Below, in pieces: positions 1 to 11,417 of a stretch of DNA of 64,000 nucleotides. The notes beneath the pieces were generated by a model that did no database searches, was not told where the DNA came from, and saw only the letters and a list, made by a program, of their open reading frames with translations. This DNA is from Pectobacterium wasabiae CFBP 3304 (GTDB lineage: Bacteria; Pseudomonadota; Gammaproteobacteria; Enterobacterales; Enterobacteriaceae). Location: contig NZ_CP015750.1 in the NCBI RefSeq assembly GCF_001742185.1, positions 620,001 to 684,000 of the forward strand. The letters run 5' to 3'. The position numbers and the translations under genes are program-made. Each line of letters begins with the position of its first letter. The stretch's first letter is position 1.

Positions 1-1180
1 CCAGCACGTCATTCGAGTCGGCCATCTCTTCCTGCCAGGCAAGCAGTTTACGCAGCCAGGCAATACGACCTTCGTAGCCAGAACGCCCGCCCACGGAGGT
101 GCCTTCTTTGTATTTCCAGTGCGCTGCGACGCCCAGTTCGGCATCTTCATGCATCTGACGCGTGCGAATCTGAATTTCGAGCGTCTTCCCACCCGGCCCT
201 AACACCACCGTGTGGATGGATTGATAGCCATTCGGTTTGGGGTTAGCAACGTAATCGTCGAACTCGTCCGGTAGATGGCGATAGTGCGTATGCACGATAC
301 CGAGCGCCCCATAGCAATCCTGTAAACGTTCAACGACAATACGTACTGCACGCACGTCGAACAGTTCATCGAACGACAGCGCTTTCTTCTGCATCTTACG
401 CCAGATGCTATAAATATGTTTGGGGCGGCCGTAGATCTCTGCCTGCACGCCCTCTTCTTTCATCGCATCGCGCAGCGTTTTGACAAAATCATCAATGTAC
501 TGCGCGCGATCGATACGGCGCTCATGCAGCAATTTGGCGATTTTTTTATATTCATCAGGATGCAGGTAGCGGAAGCAGAAATCCTCCAGCTCCCACTTCA
601 ACTGGCCGATACCCAAACGGTTAGCCAGCGGCGCGTAGATATTGGTACACTCTTTGGCCGCCAACACCCGTTCTTCTTCCGGGGCATCCTTCACTTCACG
701 CAGGTGTGCGATCCGCTCGGCGAGCTTAATCACCACGCAGCGGAAATCTTCCACCATCGCCAACAGCATACGGCGGATGTTATCGACCTGTTCGGAGGAG
801 CCTGAATCATTCTGCGTCGCTTTGAGCTGGCGGATTGCATCCATATCGCGCACGCCATGCACCAAATCAACGATGTTTTTCCCAAACGCAGCTTCCAGCG
901 TCGGTTCATCGACCACGTTCGCATCGGCCAGCGGAAAGAGCAGCGCCGCACGCATGCTGTCATTGTCCATGCTAAGCGTGGACAGAATTTCCACCATTTC
1001 GATGCCACGCCACAGCAATAACGAGGCATCAGCGTGATCTTGCGTTTGCTGTTCACAGTAACGCCAGGTTTCGGCTAAACGTTCACACGATTGCTGACTG
1101 GCAATGCCCAGTGAAGCAATCCACGCGTCAGGGACAAATTCACCTGCCGTATTCAAATGCGCACTTCTTACCGCAACCAT
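1..1180 (-). CDS. relA: GTP pyrophosphokinase RelA (3' part cut by window edge)
   Basis: Ribosome-associated (p)ppGpp synthetase, which makes pppGpp/ppGpp from ATP and GTP or GDP during amino-acid starvation. The reverse-strand translation starts MVAVRSAHLN and follows E. coli RelA closely through the degenerate hydrolase (HD) region into the synthetase domain (YGRPKHIYSIWRKMQ, then NPKPNGYQSIHTVV). About 393 of roughly 744 residues are present; the rest of the synthetase and the TGS/ACT regulatory part lie beyond position 1. The ATG at 1180 has a GGGAG ribosome site about 6 nt upstream. It follows rlmD on the same strand after a 53-bp gap, as in E. coli, so co-transcription is likely. Confidence 0.97.
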   Translation of the reverse strand, partial: MVAVRSAHLNTAGEFVPDAWIASLGIASQQSCERLAETWRYCEQQTQDHADASLLLWRGIEMVEILSTLSMDNDSMRAALLFPLADANVVDEPTLEAAFGKNIVDLVHGVRDMDAIRQLKATQNDSGSSEQVDNIRRMLLAMVEDFRCVVIKLAERIAHLREVKDAPEEERVLAAKECTNIYAPLANRLGIGQLKWELEDFCFRYLHPDEYKKIAKLLHERRIDRAQYIDDFVKTLRDAMKEEGVQAEIYGRPKHIYSIWRKMQKKALSFDELFDVRAVRIVVERLQDCYGALGIVHTHYRHLPDEFDDYVANPKPNGYQSIHTVVLGPGGKTLEIQIRTRQMHEDAELGVAAHWKYKEGTSVGGRSGYEGRIAWLRKLLAWQEEMADSNDVL

Positions 1181-1233
1181 AATTTCTCCCTACGTTACCC
1201 TTCACCTTGCAAACGACGCTGTGCTTCTGTTTA

Positions 1234-2583
1234 TTAAGCCTTCCGCGTGCCGGAATCGTGCAAAAACAGTGCCATCGATTCAAGGTGTCCGGTATGTGGA
1301 AACATATCCAGCATCGCAACATTCGCCAACCGGTAACCGGCTGCGAGTAACACTTTGCTGTCGCGTGCTAGCGTCGTGGCGTTACAGGAAACATACACCA
1401 CCCGTTTCGGTGCCAGTTTGGTTATCTGCTCCATCACGCCTGCCGCGCCCGCACGTGCCGGATCAAGTAATATCTTATCAAAACCCTGAGCCGCCCACGG
1501 CTGCTGTGTGACGTCATCTTCAAGATTTTGGTGAAAAAATGTGACATTGGACAACGCATTGCGGCGGGCATTCTCACGTCCTTTCTCGACTAACGCGGTA
1601 ACCCCTTCCACACCGACAACGCTGGCGGCACGCTGTGCCAGCGGCAGCGTGAAATTGCCCATGCCGCAAAACAGATCCAATATTCTATCCTGCGGTTGTA
1701 CATCCAGCCACGTCAGCGCCTGAGCAACCATCTGCTGGTTCACCGCATCATTGACCTGAATAAAATCACGCGGGCTAAATGCCAGCGTCAGCCCAGCGAC
1801 GTGATAGACCGGCTCTTCGCCCTGTAGGCACGTCAGCGAGTCGGCATCTGGTGCCAGATAAACCGAGACACTCTGCTGCTGGGCAAAATCACGCAACGCC
1901 TGCTCATCCGATGGATGCAGTGGATCAAGATGCCTCAGCACCAGCAGCGGACCGTTCTCTGCATTCACCAGTTCCACGTGCCCAAGACGCTTCACCGCTT
2001 TTAGTCGACTCAGACATTCGCGCAACGGTTGCAGCAGCGCTTCAAGCTCGGGGCGCAATACCGGACAGGCTTTGATATCCACTAGATCGTGAGAATTGGG
2101 CTGCCGATAGCCCATCAATAGCCGCTGCTCTTTTGCCTGAAAGTATAACGCAAGCCGCGCACGTCTCCGATAGGCATAAGGTGTGCCAGCAACCAGCGAT
2201 GCGGCTGGCAGTACAGCGCCCGTTTCCCGCGTCATCAGGCGCATCAACGCTGCGATTTTGCTACTCTGTTGCAGCGTGATTTCTGCATGCTGCTGCTGAC
2301 AACCGCCACAGCGGGTAAAATGAGGGCACAGCGGCTCAACGCGCTGCGGGCTAGGCGCTAGAAGGCGTTTCAGCTTCGCATGCGAAAACTGACGTTTTTC
2401 TTCCGTCAGTTGCACCTCGGCCTGCTCTCCCGGCAGTACCCCTGTGACAAAAACCGTCTTGCCTTCGTGACGCGCTACGCCCTGCCCAAACGGGTCAAGT
2501 GACGCCACCGTGACAGTGAGGTTTTTCGCTGGAACTGCTTTCCGGGTCGTCACACGCCGGTTTGGAGAGTAGAATTGCGCCAT
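1234..2583 (-). CDS. rlmD: 23S rRNA (uracil-1939-C5)-methyltransferase RlmD
   Basis: SAM-dependent methyltransferase making m5U1939 in 23S rRNA (formerly RumA). The 449 residues show an N-terminal TRAM domain (about 20-75), a 4Fe-4S cysteine cluster (C86, C92, C95 in [10 protein letters not shown], with a fourth Cys in KACPVL near 173) and a C-terminal Rossmann methyltransferase domain with [13 protein letters not shown] and the catalytic-cysteine motif YVSCNATTL. Length matches the family (E. coli about 433). The gene lies upstream of relA on the same strand and is divergent from barA with about 100 bp between starts. Confidence 0.97.
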   Translation of the reverse strand: MAQFYSPNRRVTTRKAVPAKNLTVTVASLDPFGQGVARHEGKTVFVTGVLPGEQAEVQLTEEKRQFSHAKLKRLLAPSPQRVEPLCPHFTRCGGCQQQHAEITLQQSSKIAALMRLMTRETGAVLPAASLVAGTPYAYRRRARLALYFQAKEQRLLMGYRQPNSHDLVDIKACPVLRPELEALLQPLRECLSRLKAVKRLGHVELVNAENGPLLVLRHLDPLHPSDEQALRDFAQQQSVSVYLAPDADSLTCLQGEEPVYHVAGLTLAFSPRDFIQVNDAVNQQMVAQALTWLDVQPQDRILDLFCGMGNFTLPLAQRAASVVGVEGVTALVEKGRENARRNALSNVTFFHQNLEDDVTQQPWAAQGFDKILLDPARAGAAGVMEQITKLAPKRVVYVSCNATTLARDSKVLLAAGYRLANVAMLDMFPHTGHLESMALFLHDSGTRKA

Positions 2584-2685
2584 AATGTACTATCGATTTT
2601 TCTCTTGAGTTGAATGGCTGTACCCGATAACTAAATTAAATAATAGGGTGCCTGGCATCCTCTAATTCTCCCACATTGGAACCTC

Positions 2686-5472
2686 ATGACCAAATACAGT
2701 CTTCGTGCACGGATGTTGATACTGATTTTGGCACCGACGCTGATGATCGGGCTACTGCTCAGTTCGTTCTTCGTTATCCATCGTTACAATCAACTACAGG
2801 CGCAGTTGGCCGATTCGGGCACCAGCATCATTGAACCGTTGGCAACCATCAGCGCTTACGCCATTACCCATCGCCAGATGGACACGATCCCTGCGTTAAT
2901 TAATACGCTTCATCGCCGCCACTCCGCGATTATTCGTACCATTAGCGTGTTCGATGCCCGTAATCAGCTACTGGCCACCACCAATGTCCGCAACAACGTG
3001 ACATTACTGCCGCTCAGCAGCGATGCGCTTTCGTACAATAAGCTGCACCTGCACCACACGAATGATGCGCTGATTTTGCACATGCCGATCGTCAATGACA
3101 GTGAATTCATGCCTGGCGGAGTGCAGCCCGGCACCGCGACGCCTCTCGGCTATCTGGTGATCGAGCTGGATACCAGTACCATCCGGCTTCAGCAGTATCA
3201 GGAAATCTTTATCGCCGCACTCCTGCTGCTGTTATCACTGGGTGCAGCCGTTGTTTTTGCCTATCGTCTGATGCGGGATGTCACCACGCCGATCCGCAAT
3301 ATGGTGGATACCGTCGATCGCATTCGCCGCGGGCAATTGGATAGTCGAGTGGAAGGCTATATGCTCGGCGAGTTGGATATGCTGAAAAACGGCATTAACT
3401 CGATGGCGATGTCGCTAACTGCCTACCACGAAGAAATGCAGCAAAACATCGATCAGGCGACCTACGATCTGCGAGAGACGTTGGAGCAGATGGAGATCCA
3501 AAACGTCGAGCTGGATCTCGCCAAAAAGCGCGCGCAGGAAGCGGCACGCATCAAGTCCGAATTTTTGGCGAATATGTCACACGAACTGAGAACGCCGCTG
3601 AATGGCGTGATCGGTTTCACCCGCCAGACATTGAAAACCTCACTGAACACCACGCAGACCGACTATTTACTTACCATTGAGCGATCCGCCAATAACCTGC
3701 TGAATATTATTAACGATGTGCTGGATTTCTCGAAGCTGGAGGCCGGAAAGCTGGTACTGGAGGATATTCCGTTCTCCCTGCACAGCACGCTGGACGACGT
3801 TATGATGTTGCTGGCGCATACGGCACATGAAAAAGGGTTAGAACTGACGCTCAGTATTCAGAACGACGTTCCCGAACAGTACGTCGGCGATCCGCTACGG
3901 ATACAGCAAATCATCACTAATCTGCTGGGCAATGCGATTAAATTTACTGAACAGGGCAACATTGACATTCGAGTAGAGAAGCGCCGACAGGAACATCATC
4001 AGGTTCAGCTAGAGGTACAAATATGCGATACCGGCATCGGTATCGCCGAGTTGCAGCAATCACAACTGTTTCAGGCTTTCCGTCAGGCTGACACCAGTAT
4101 TTCACGCCGTCATGGCGGTACAGGGCTTGGGCTGGTCATCACCCAACGTTTGGTCAAAGAGATGGGTGGCGACATCAGTTTTCAAAGCCAGCTCAACAAA
4201 GGCTCGACTTTCTGGTTCCACATCACGCTGCCGCTCAATCCCCACACGGTGCCTATTGAGCCGGTTTATACGATGCTGCAAGGTAAACATCTGGCCTACG
4301 TCGAGTACCACCCCATCGCGGCACAGGCCACGTTGGATATCCTGAGCCAGACGCCGTTGATGGTGAGCTATAGCCCGACATTTGAGCAATTGCCGGAAGG
4401 GGAATTTGATATCCTGCTGCTCGCCATTCCCGCGCAATATCGCAATACGCTGCTCGACTATACCCCCAGACTGCGCGATATCTGCCGCCGTGCGCCGTGC
4501 GTGATTCTGGCGCTGCCCAGTCTGGCGCAAATGGATGCCGAGCAGTTGAAGACTTTCGGCGTGCATGCCTGCCTGAGCAAACCGCTTGCCGCATCACGCC
4601 TGTTACCACTACTACAGGACAGCACGCTCTTCCAACTCTCTTTCCTGCCGAGCGACACCACATCGCATCAGGGTGCAGTACGCCATCCAGCCCGTCTGCC
4701 GCTGAGCGTGATGGCGGTAGATGACAACCCGGCGAATCTGAAACTGATCGGCACATTGCTGGAGGAACAGGTCGATACGATTATCTTGTGCGAAAGCGGG
4801 ACAGAGGCGATTACACAAGCAAAAATGCATCAAATCGACATTATCCTGATGGATATTCAGATGCCGGGTATGGACGGCATTTGCGCCAGCGAGTGGATCC
4901 GCCAGATCCCTCACCATGCCACTACGCCCATTATCGCGGTGACCGCGCAGACGATGACGGGTGAACGTGAGCACCTGTTGAGCTCGGGTATGGATGACTA
5001 TCTGGCCAAGCCAATAGACGAGCAGATGCTGAAAAGCGTGCTGACACGTCATGCGCGGAAAGATCCGTTGAAGCGCGATCGGGCCGACATGGTGGGTCTG
5101 CTGAGCGAACACGACGACAGCCAACTGTCACTCGACTGGGCATTGGCACAGCAACAAGCTGCCAACAAACCGGAACTGGCGCGTGACCTGTTACAAATGC
5201 TGTTGGATTTCCTGCCGGAGGTGCAGCGAAAAATAGAGAACGTGCTAAATGGTCAGACGGATGACGATATTATCGAGCTGGTCCATAAACTGCATGGCAG
5301 TTGCAGCTACAGCGGCGTTCCGCGTCTGAAACGCATCTGCCGCTATCTGGAACAACAGTTGCGCAAAGGCGTTCACGCCAGCGATCTCGAACCCGAATGG
5401 CTGGAATTACTGGACGAGATCGACAACGTCAACAACGCCGCTCAGCCGCATATCAACCCCCGACTCCCATAA
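2686..5472 (+). CDS. barA: Hybrid sensor histidine kinase BarA (GacS/ExpS)
   Basis: Inner-membrane tripartite sensor kinase that phosphorylates UvrY/GacA; in soft-rot bacteria this pathway drives rsmB RNA and so exoenzyme production and virulence (family knowledge). The 928 residues show a TM helix near 10-30, a periplasmic part, a second TM near 170-192, HAMP, a HisKA domain with phosphoacceptor His299 ([13 protein letters not shown]), an ATPase domain (GTGLGL), a degenerate receiver-like stretch, a receiver with Asp723 ([12 protein letters not shown]) and a C-terminal HPt domain with His870 ([11 protein letters not shown]). All three phosphotransfer residues are intact. Its position beside rlmD-relA on one side and gud genes on the other matches E. 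coli, except that garK-garR-garL lie in between here. Confidence 0.97.
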   Translation: MTKYSLRARMLILILAPTLMIGLLLSSFFVIHRYNQLQAQLADSGTSIIEPLATISAYAITHRQMDTIPALINTLHRRHSAIIRTISVFDARNQLLATTNVRNNVTLLPLSSDALSYNKLHLHHTNDALILHMPIVNDSEFMPGGVQPGTATPLGYLVIELDTSTIRLQQYQEIFIAALLLLLSLGAAVVFAYRLMRDVTTPIRNMVDTVDRIRRGQLDSRVEGYMLGELDMLKNGINSMAMSLTAYHEEMQQNIDQATYDLRETLEQMEIQNVELDLAKKRAQEAARIKSEFLANMSHELRTPLNGVIGFTRQTLKTSLNTTQTDYLLTIERSANNLLNIINDVLDFSKLEAGKLVLEDIPFSLHSTLDDVMMLLAHTAHEKGLELTLSIQNDVPEQYVGDPLRIQQIITNLLGNAIKFTEQGNIDIRVEKRRQEHHQVQLEVQICDTGIGIAELQQSQLFQAFRQADTSISRRHGGTGLGLVITQRLVKEMGGDISFQSQLNKGSTFWFHITLPLNPHTVPIEPVYTMLQGKHLAYVEYHPIAAQATLDILSQTPLMVSYSPTFEQLPEGEFDILLLAIPAQYRNTLLDYTPRLRDICRRAPCVILALPSLAQMDAEQLKTFGVHACLSKPLAASRLLPLLQDSTLFQLSFLPSDTTSHQGAVRHPARLPLSVMAVDDNPANLKLIGTLLEEQVDTIILCESGTEAITQAKMHQIDIILMDIQMPGMDGICASEWIRQIPHHATTPIIAVTAQTMTGEREHLLSSGMDDYLAKPIDEQMLKSVLTRHARKDPLKRDRADMVGLLSEHDDSQLSLDWALAQQQAANKPELARDLLQMLLDFLPEVQRKIENVLNGQTDDDIIELVHKLHGSCSYSGVPRLKRICRYLEQQLRKGVHASDLEPEWLELLDEIDNVNNAAQPHINPRLP

Positions 5473-5573
5473 TCAATGACCGATATAGCCCTGTCTCTTC
5501 GTCATATTTTATCTGGCGGTGGAGACAGTTTCGAGCGCTGACAATACGGCTATTTTATGCTCCTTCGTAGCAC

Positions 5574-6719
5574 TCAGCGCGATACTGACTGCGCCAGTCG
5601 GATCGTGGCGGCGATATTGCGCGCCGTCATTCGCACATTCTCTGCCGCATTATCCAGCGCTTCTTCGAGTGAGCAGATGTTGTAAAGCACGCTGAATACA
5701 GCATCCAACCCATGCTCATGCACGACGCCGACATCTGCCGTCAGGCTGCCTGCAATACCAATAACCGGTTTATTATACTGTTTGGCAACTCGCGCCACAC
5801 CAATCGGCACTTTGCCATGGATCGTCTGGCTGTCGATACGTCCTTCCCCGGTAATCACCAGCGTGGCATCTCGAACCAGTTCGTCCAGCCCCAATGCTTC
5901 CGTGACAATCTCTATTCCCTGACGAAGCTCAGCGCCGCAAAAGGCCTGTAACGCTGCGCCCATTCCGCCGGCAGCACCCGCTCCAGGAACCTGTTCCACG
6001 TCCATGTCCAGATCGTGACGGATCACTGCGGCATAATGCTTCAACGCATTATCCAACTGTTCGATCATCTCCGGCGTTGCGCCTTTCTGAGGACCAAAAA
6101 TAGCCGAGGCCCCCAGCTTCCCCGTCAACGGGTTAGTCACATCGCAGGCCACTTCAAAACGGCAGCCTTTAATTCGCTCATCCAGCTCGCTGATATCAAT
6201 GCGGGCGAGTTTGTCGAGTTCACCGCCGCCAAAACCAATCTGTTCGCCCTGCTTATCCAGCAACTTCGCGCCCAGCGCCTGCACCATGCCCGATCCGCCA
6301 TCATTGGTTGCGCTCCCGCCAATCCCGATGATGCAGTGCCGAACGCCGTGATCCAACGCGCAGCGAATTAACTCGCCCGTGCCATAGCTAGTAGTTTTTA
6401 ATGGGTTACGCTGTTGTGAAGGCACGCGCTCCAGACCGCTTGCCGCCGCCATCTCAATAAAGGCCGTTTTTTCATCGCCAGACAGGCCAAAGAACGCGTC
6501 AATATTATCGCCTAACGGTCCTGTCACCTTAACATTAACAATCTTGCCATCGGTCGCAGCCACCATGGCTTCAACCGTGCCTTCTCCACCATCTGCAACG
6601 GGCAATTTGACATAGCAGGCATCGGGAAATATTTCACGAAACCCCTTTTCAATTTGCGTAGCAACCTCTTGTGCAGACAAGCTTTCTTTATAAGAATCCG
6701 GTGCGATCACTATTTTCAT
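5574..6719 (-). CDS. garK: Glycerate 2-kinase GarK
   Basis: Phosphorylates D-glycerate to 2-phosphoglycerate, the last step of the galactarate/glucarate route into glycolysis. The 381-residue protein starts MKIVIAPDSYKESLSA and carries the signatures of the type-1 glycerate kinase family (VADGGEGTV, GIGGSATNDGGSGM, PGAGAAGGMGAAL, ITGEGRID). GlxK is a close paralogue in other enterobacteria; the neighbouring garR and garL favour GarK. It is the last gene of the minus-strand series, converging on barA, and sits 176 bp after garR, so it may have a promoter of its own in addition to read-through. Confidence 0.93.
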   Translation of the reverse strand: MKIVIAPDSYKESLSAQEVATQIEKGFREIFPDACYVKLPVADGGEGTVEAMVAATDGKIVNVKVTGPLGDNIDAFFGLSGDEKTAFIEMAAASGLERVPSQQRNPLKTTSYGTGELIRCALDHGVRHCIIGIGGSATNDGGSGMVQALGAKLLDKQGEQIGFGGGELDKLARIDISELDERIKGCRFEVACDVTNPLTGKLGASAIFGPQKGATPEMIEQLDNALKHYAAVIRHDLDMDVEQVPGAGAAGGMGAALQAFCGAELRQGIEIVTEALGLDELVRDATLVITGEGRIDSQTIHGKVPIGVARVAKQYNKPVIGIAGSLTADVGVVHEHGLDAVFSVLYNICSLEEALDNAAENVRMTARNIAATIRLAQSVSR

Positions 6720-6789
6720 AAACGATCCGATTTCATCAACGTTCCGATTGCATCAATAATCCGCGCGCTCATGAAATAGCGCTTATACC

Positions 6790-6880
6790 CATCAGCTTTC
6801 AGGGCAGAGATCCTGAAATCTCTTGGGTAGATCAGAATGCTTATCTGCCAGTCGGCTGGCATCCTGTGCCAGCCTCGTGA
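6790..6880. other. Intergenic inverted repeats between garR and garK
   Basis: The 176-bp gap between garR and garK holds two inverted repeats: TTTCAGG/CCTGAAA near 6799-6820 and GGCTGGCA (6854-6861) paired with TGCCAGCC (6867-6874). Neither is followed by a clear T run on the minus strand, so they look more like mRNA-processing or attenuating hairpins than strong terminators. They may set garK expression apart from the genes upstream; this is inference. Confidence 0.4.
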
Positions 6881-6895
6881 CTATCGCTTCACGGC

Positions 6896-7780
6896 TTATC
6901 GCGTAACTTCTACTTTAGCCAGTTTCTCGTAGTAACACGCCAGCGCACTGTGGTCGGCCGATCCCAGATCGTCCGCTTTCAGCGCCTGCATCATTTCCAT
7001 CACCGCCGCCGTTAACGGCAACTGTGCACCAACGCCGTGTGAGGTATCCAAAGCATTCGCCAGATCTTTGATATGCAGATCGATGCGAAACCCTGGCTTA
7101 AAGTTACGATCCATCACCATCGGCGCTTTCGCATCCAGCACGGTGCTACCCGCCAACCCACCGCGAATCGCCTGATAAACCAGATCGGGGTTAACACCTG
7201 CTTTCGTCGCCAGCACCAGCGCTTCAGACATAGCAGCAATGTTCAGTGCCACAATCACCTGGTTCGCCAGTTTGGTGACGTTGCCCGCACCGATATCGCC
7301 GGTATGTACAACGGAACCAGCCATTGATTTAAGAATTTCAAAGCAGCGGTCAAACTGCGCTTTGTCGCCACCGACCATCACGGACAGCGTGCCGTCGATC
7401 GCTTTAGGTTCACCACCGCTAACCGGGGCGTCCAGCATGGAAATCTCTTTTACCGCCAGCGCAGCAGCAATTTCACGGCTGGCAAGTGGTGCGATGGAAC
7501 TCATATCCACCACAATGCTTCCGGCACGCGCGCCATCAATGACGCCGTTTTCGCCCAGCACCACCTCTTTAACGTGTGGAGAGTTAGGCAGCATGGTGAT
7601 GATAATGTCGCTCTGCGCCGCAACCTGTTTTGGCGTTTCAGCCGCCGTCGCACCTGCCGCAACCACTTCCGCGACGGCTTCCAGATTTCTGTCCATCACG
7701 ACTAATGAGTAACCTGCTTTTAGCAGATTTTTACTCATCGGTTTTCCCATAATGCCCAGTCCAATAAAACCAATTTTCAT
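6896..7780 (-). CDS. garR: 2-hydroxy-3-oxopropionate (tartronate semialdehyde) reductase GarR
   Basis: Reduces tartronate semialdehyde to D-glycerate with NAD(P)H. The N-terminus MKIGFIGLGIMGKPMSKNLL is the Rossmann dinucleotide-binding signature of beta-hydroxyacid dehydrogenases. DAPVSGG (substrate site) and GAGNVTKLANQ with the catalytic lysine follow. I place the start at the ATG at 7780 rather than 11 codons upstream: homologues begin with this MKIGFIG, and a GAGG lies upstream. That gives 294 residues, the usual family length. It works downstream of GarL, whose gene lies about 80 bp upstream. Confidence 0.95.
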   Translation of the reverse strand: MKIGFIGLGIMGKPMSKNLLKAGYSLVVMDRNLEAVAEVVAAGATAAETPKQVAAQSDIIITMLPNSPHVKEVVLGENGVIDGARAGSIVVDMSSIAPLASREIAAALAVKEISMLDAPVSGGEPKAIDGTLSVMVGGDKAQFDRCFEILKSMAGSVVHTGDIGAGNVTKLANQVIVALNIAAMSEALVLATKAGVNPDLVYQAIRGGLAGSTVLDAKAPMVMDRNFKPGFRIDLHIKDLANALDTSHGVGAQLPLTAAVMEMMQALKADDLGSADHSALACYYEKLAKVEVTR

Positions 7781-7862
7781 CGCCCTAACCTCATTGTCTG
7801 ATGTAGATATCACTTCAATTCACGATGAACCCGTCTCATGACGGATTCGATTCGCGGCGGAA

Positions 7863-8633
7863 TCACTTCTTGTATTTGTCGCTCAGCGCCTGTGTCGCGC
7901 CTCGGAACACGCCCAGATCGCTACCGACCGCCACAAAGCTTGCGCCCCATTCCAGATAGCGACGCGCATCGGCTTCAACCGGTGCCAGAATGCCGCACGG
8001 TTTGTTATGTGCCGCCGCGCGATCGAAGATGTGGCGGATCGCCTTCTGCACGTCAGGGTGGTTAGGCTGACCGAGATAGCCCAGCGCCGCTGACAGATCG
8101 CTCGGGCCAACAAATACGCCGTCTACGCCATCTACCGCGATGATCGCATCCAGATTGTCGAGGCCGTCCTGACTTTCGATTTGCACCACGACGGTAATGT
8201 TGTCGTTAATCTTGGCGAAATAGTCCGGTTCGGTGCCATAGCTATTGCTACGATGCGCCACGGAAACACCGCGAATACCCGCTGGCGGATAACGGGTGGA
8301 AGCGACCGCACGCGCGGCTTCTTCTGCCGTTTCCACGAAGGGGATCAGGAAGTTATTGAACCCAATATCCAGCAGTCGTTTGATGATGATCGGTTCATTA
8401 CACGGCGGACGAACAACCGGCGCGCTGTGGCTACCTTTCAGCGCCATTAGCTGGGGAATAAACGTCACGATATCGTTAGGCGCGTGCTCTCCATCCAGCA
8501 CCAACCAGTCGAATCCAGCGAGCCCCAGCACTTCGGTTGAAATCGGGTTGCCTAGCGCACACCAGCAGCCAATCAACGTTTTCCCCTGCTGCAAATCTTG
8601 GCGAAAACGGTTAGGTAACAGCGGAGTCTTCAT
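7863..8633 (-). CDS. garL: 5-keto-4-deoxy-D-glucarate aldolase GarL
   Basis: Metal-dependent class II aldolase of the HpcH/HpaI family, cleaving 5-keto-4-deoxy-D-glucarate to pyruvate and tartronate semialdehyde. The 256 residues match the family length. Visible motifs are [13 protein letters not shown] (catalytic His region), [12 protein letters not shown] (metal-binding Glu), [14 protein letters not shown] and the C-terminal [11 protein letters not shown]. The product of gudD (upstream) and garD (divergent) is its substrate, and garR (downstream) takes one of its products. A GC-rich hairpin separates it from gudD. Confidence 0.95.
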   Translation of the reverse strand: MKTPLLPNRFRQDLQQGKTLIGCWCALGNPISTEVLGLAGFDWLVLDGEHAPNDIVTFIPQLMALKGSHSAPVVRPPCNEPIIIKRLLDIGFNNFLIPFVETAEEAARAVASTRYPPAGIRGVSVAHRSNSYGTEPDYFAKINDNITVVVQIESQDGLDNLDAIIAVDGVDGVFVGPSDLSAALGYLGQPNHPDVQKAIRHIFDRAAAHNKPCGILAPVEADARRYLEWGASFVAVGSDLGVFRGATQALSDKYKK

Positions 8634-8654
8634 TTTTTATCCTCGGTCATTCCA

Positions 8655-8677
8655 GCGCCGCTTACCTGAAGCGGCGC
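8655..8677. other. Intercistronic hairpin between gudD and garL
   Basis: GCGCCGCTT (8655-8663) and AAGCGGCGC (8669-8677) form a perfect 9-bp stem with a 5-nt loop in the 69-bp gap between gudD and garL. There is no T run after it on the minus strand. It may protect or process the operon mRNA so that gudD and garL are made at different levels (inference). Confidence 0.55.
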
Positions 8678-8702
8678 GCTCAAAAAACGGAAAAGTGGGA
8701 CG

Positions 8703-10043
8703 TTAGCGAACCAGACACGGACGTTTGTTATCAAACGTCCACTCAGGAATAAGGTACTGCATTCCCATTGCGTCGTTGCGTGCGCCTAATCCCATGTTTT
8801 TATACAGCTCGTGGGCTTTCATCACCTGATCCATATCCAGCTCGACACCCAGACCTGGTTTCTTCGGCACTTCCACCATACCGCCAACAATCTGCAACGG
8901 TTCTTTCGTCAGGCGTTGGTTACCTTCCTGCCAAATCCAGTGCGTATCGATCGCCGTAATCTTGCCCGGCGCCGCAGCGGCAACCTGGGTAAACATGGCC
9001 AGTGAAATATCAAAGTGGTTATTAGAGTGAGAACCCCAGGTCAAGCCCCATTCATGGCACATCTGTGCCACACGAACGGAGCCTTGCATCGTCCAGAAGT
9101 GCGGATCGGCCAACGGAATATCGACCGATTGCAGCGAAATAGTGTGACCCATTTGACGCCAGTCGGTGGCGATCATATTGGTCGCGGTAGGCAACCCCGT
9201 CGCACGGCGGAACTCAGCCATCACTTCACGACCAGAGAAACCTTGTTCCGCACCGCACGGGTCTTCCGCATACGCTAGTACGCCGCGTAGTTGCTTGCCC
9301 AGACCGATGGCTTCATCCAGCGACCAGGCACCGTTCGGGTCTAGCGTAATGCGCGCCTGCGGGAAGCGTTTCGCCAGCGCGGTCACCGCTTCGGCTTCTT
9401 CGCTACCGGCTAGTACGCCGCCTTTCAGTTTGAAATCATTAAAACCGTATTTTTCATACGCGGACTCAGCCAGACGCACGATGGTTTCTGGCGACAGGGC
9501 TTCTTCGTGACGTAGACGATACCAGTCGCACTTCTCACTCGTCTGATTCTGATAAGGCAGATCGGTCTTGTTACGATCGCCGATATAGAACAGATAACCC
9601 AGCATTTCTACCGCATCACGCTGTTGACCATCCCCTAGCAGCGAAGCCACGCTGACATTGAGGAATTGCCCCAGCAGATCCAGCATGGCGGCTTCTATCC
9701 CCGTGACAACATGGATGGTGGTACGCAGATCGAACGTCTGCAAACCACGCCCAGAGGAGTCACGGTCAGCAAACTGCGCACGCACTGCCGTCATCACGTT
9801 TTTGTATTCGCCTAGCGTTTTACCCACCACCAGCGCGGCAGCATCCTCCAGCGTCTGACGGATTTTTTCACCACCAGGGATTTCACCGACACCGGTATTC
9901 CCGGCGTTATCTTTCAGAATCACAATGTTGCGCGTGAAATAGGGTGCATGTGCGCCACTCAGGTTGAGCAGCATACTGTCGTGACCTGCAACCGGAATAA
10001 CCTGCATGTGGGTAATAACCGGCGTTGAATTTTGCAACGTCAT
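8703..10043 (-). CDS. gudD: Glucarate dehydratase GudD
   Basis: Enolase-superfamily enzyme dehydrating D-glucarate (and L-idarate) to 5-keto-4-deoxy-D-glucarate. The 446 residues align almost end to end with remembered E. coli GudD, from [20 protein letters not shown] to [10 protein letters not shown]. Catalytic landmarks are the KxK motif ([10 protein letters not shown]), the metal-ligand run LDPNGAW ... AEDPCGAEQ and the catalytic-His segment [12 protein letters not shown]. The paralogue gudX lies immediately upstream with a 36-bp gap, so the two are surely co-transcribed. Confidence 0.96.
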   Translation of the reverse strand: MTLQNSTPVITHMQVIPVAGHDSMLLNLSGAHAPYFTRNIVILKDNAGNTGVGEIPGGEKIRQTLEDAAALVVGKTLGEYKNVMTAVRAQFADRDSSGRGLQTFDLRTTIHVVTGIEAAMLDLLGQFLNVSVASLLGDGQQRDAVEMLGYLFYIGDRNKTDLPYQNQTSEKCDWYRLRHEEALSPETIVRLAESAYEKYGFNDFKLKGGVLAGSEEAEAVTALAKRFPQARITLDPNGAWSLDEAIGLGKQLRGVLAYAEDPCGAEQGFSGREVMAEFRRATGLPTATNMIATDWRQMGHTISLQSVDIPLADPHFWTMQGSVRVAQMCHEWGLTWGSHSNNHFDISLAMFTQVAAAAPGKITAIDTHWIWQEGNQRLTKEPLQIVGGMVEVPKKPGLGVELDMDQVMKAHELYKNMGLGARNDAMGMQYLIPEWTFDNKRPCLVR

Positions 10044-10079
10044 TTTCTTATCCTTATCTCTCTAATTTTTTATGTAGGG

Positions 10080-11417
10080 TTAGCGGCCAAAAACCGGGCG
10101 TTTGCGATCAAACTTCCAACCAGGAATCAGGTACTGCATGGTGACAGCGTCATTACGTGCCCCGCTCGGTAATTTTTTGTACAATTCGTGGGCCTTCATG
10201 ACTTGCCCCATATCCAGCTCAATCCCCAGACCAGGACGTTCTGGCACCTTAATTTTACCGTTGACGATTTGCAGCGGCTCTTTGGTCAGGTGTTGCCCCT
10301 CCTGCCAGATCCAGTGCGTATCAATCGCCGTCGGGTTACCCGGTGCCGCAGCCCCCACGTGTGTAAACATCGCCAGAGAGATATCGAAATGGTTATTTGA
10401 ATGGCAGCCCCACGTCAGGCCCCATTCGTCGCACAGTTGGGCGACGCGCACCGCACCGTGCATCGTCCAGAAATGCGGATCGGCCAGCGGGATATCGACA
10501 GCCTGCAACATCACGGCATGATTCATTTCACGCCAGTTGGTGGCAATCATGTTGGTTGCTACCGGTAGCCCAGTGGCACGGCGGAATTCAGCCATCACCT
10601 CACGGCCAGAGAAACCTTGCTCAGCACCGCACGGATCTTCCGCATAGGTCAGAATACCCGTCATGTCTTTGCACAAATCTATCGCTTCATCCAGCAGCCA
10701 GGCACCGTTTGGATCGACGGTAATACGAGCATCCGGAAAACGCTTTTTCAGCGCCTTCACGGCATCAATTTCCTGCTCACCGGGCAGCACGCCACCTTTG
10801 AGCTTGAAATCTTTGAATCCGTAGCGGTCAGTGGTGGCTTCGGCCAGACGCACAATCGCCTCGCTGTCCATCGCCTGCTGGTGACGCAGGTGATACCACT
10901 CATGCTTACCTTTCTCACCCGACAAATAGGGGAGATCCGTCTTTGTGCGGTCGCCGATATAGAACAGATAACCGAGCACGGTGACTTCATCACGCTGCTT
11001 ACCTGGCCCCAGCAGTTCGGCAACCGGGACGCCCATGAATTGCCCCAACAGATCGAGCAGTGCCGCTTCGAGTGCCGCCACCGCATTCACGCGCAGCTCA
11101 AACGTCCAGGCACCTTTACCGAAGGAATCAAAATCAGAAGACTGATTGCCGACATGGATGTCATGAACCAGACGGTTCATCCGAGCGATTTGTTCGCCTT
11201 TCACGCGGGGAATGGCCTCGACCAGCGTGTTGTAAATGACTTCACCACCGGGCGCTTCGCCAACACCAGTATGCCCGGCGCTGTCGGTTAAAATCACAAG
11301 ATTACGGGTGAAATAAGCACCATGTGCGCCACCGATATTCAGCAGCATGCTGTCATAGCCCGCAACGGGGATGACTTTCATGTCGGTAATGACAGGCGTC
11401 GCTGAAAAATTTGTCAT
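10080..11417 (-). CDS. gudX: Glucarate dehydratase-related protein GudX
   Basis: Paralogue of GudD in the enolase superfamily. At 445 residues it matches E. coli GudX better than GudD, for example [27 protein letters not shown] and the end [11 protein letters not shown]. The KxK motif ([10 protein letters not shown]), LDPNGAW-type metal site (VDPNGAW) and the HSNNHFDIS histidine are kept, while GudD's Ser in WGSHSNN is Cys here. The E. coli homologue is regarded as catalytically impaired, so its contribution is uncertain. It is the first gene after the terminator that follows gudP, with a long leader region of its own. Confidence 0.93.
   Translation of the reverse strand: MTNFSATPVITDMKVIPVAGYDSMLLNIGGAHGAYFTRNLVILTDSAGHTGVGEAPGGEVIYNTLVEAIPRVKGEQIARMNRLVHDIHVGNQSSDFDSFGKGAWTFELRVNAVAALEAALLDLLGQFMGVPVAELLGPGKQRDEVTVLGYLFYIGDRTKTDLPYLSGEKGKHEWYHLRHQQAMDSEAIVRLAEATTDRYGFKDFKLKGGVLPGEQEIDAVKALKKRFPDARITVDPNGAWLLDEAIDLCKDMTGILTYAEDPCGAEQGFSGREVMAEFRRATGLPVATNMIATNWREMNHAVMLQAVDIPLADPHFWTMHGAVRVAQLCDEWGLTWGCHSNNHFDISLAMFTHVGAAAPGNPTAIDTHWIWQEGQHLTKEPLQIVNGKIKVPERPGLGIELDMGQVMKAHELYKKLPSGARNDAVTMQYLIPGWKFDRKRPVFGR

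Noticed and set aside
10080..11417. gudX as a second true glucarate dehydratase
   Set aside because: Catalytic residues are present, but sequence details match GudX, reported as impaired in E. coli; activity is left open rather than claimed.
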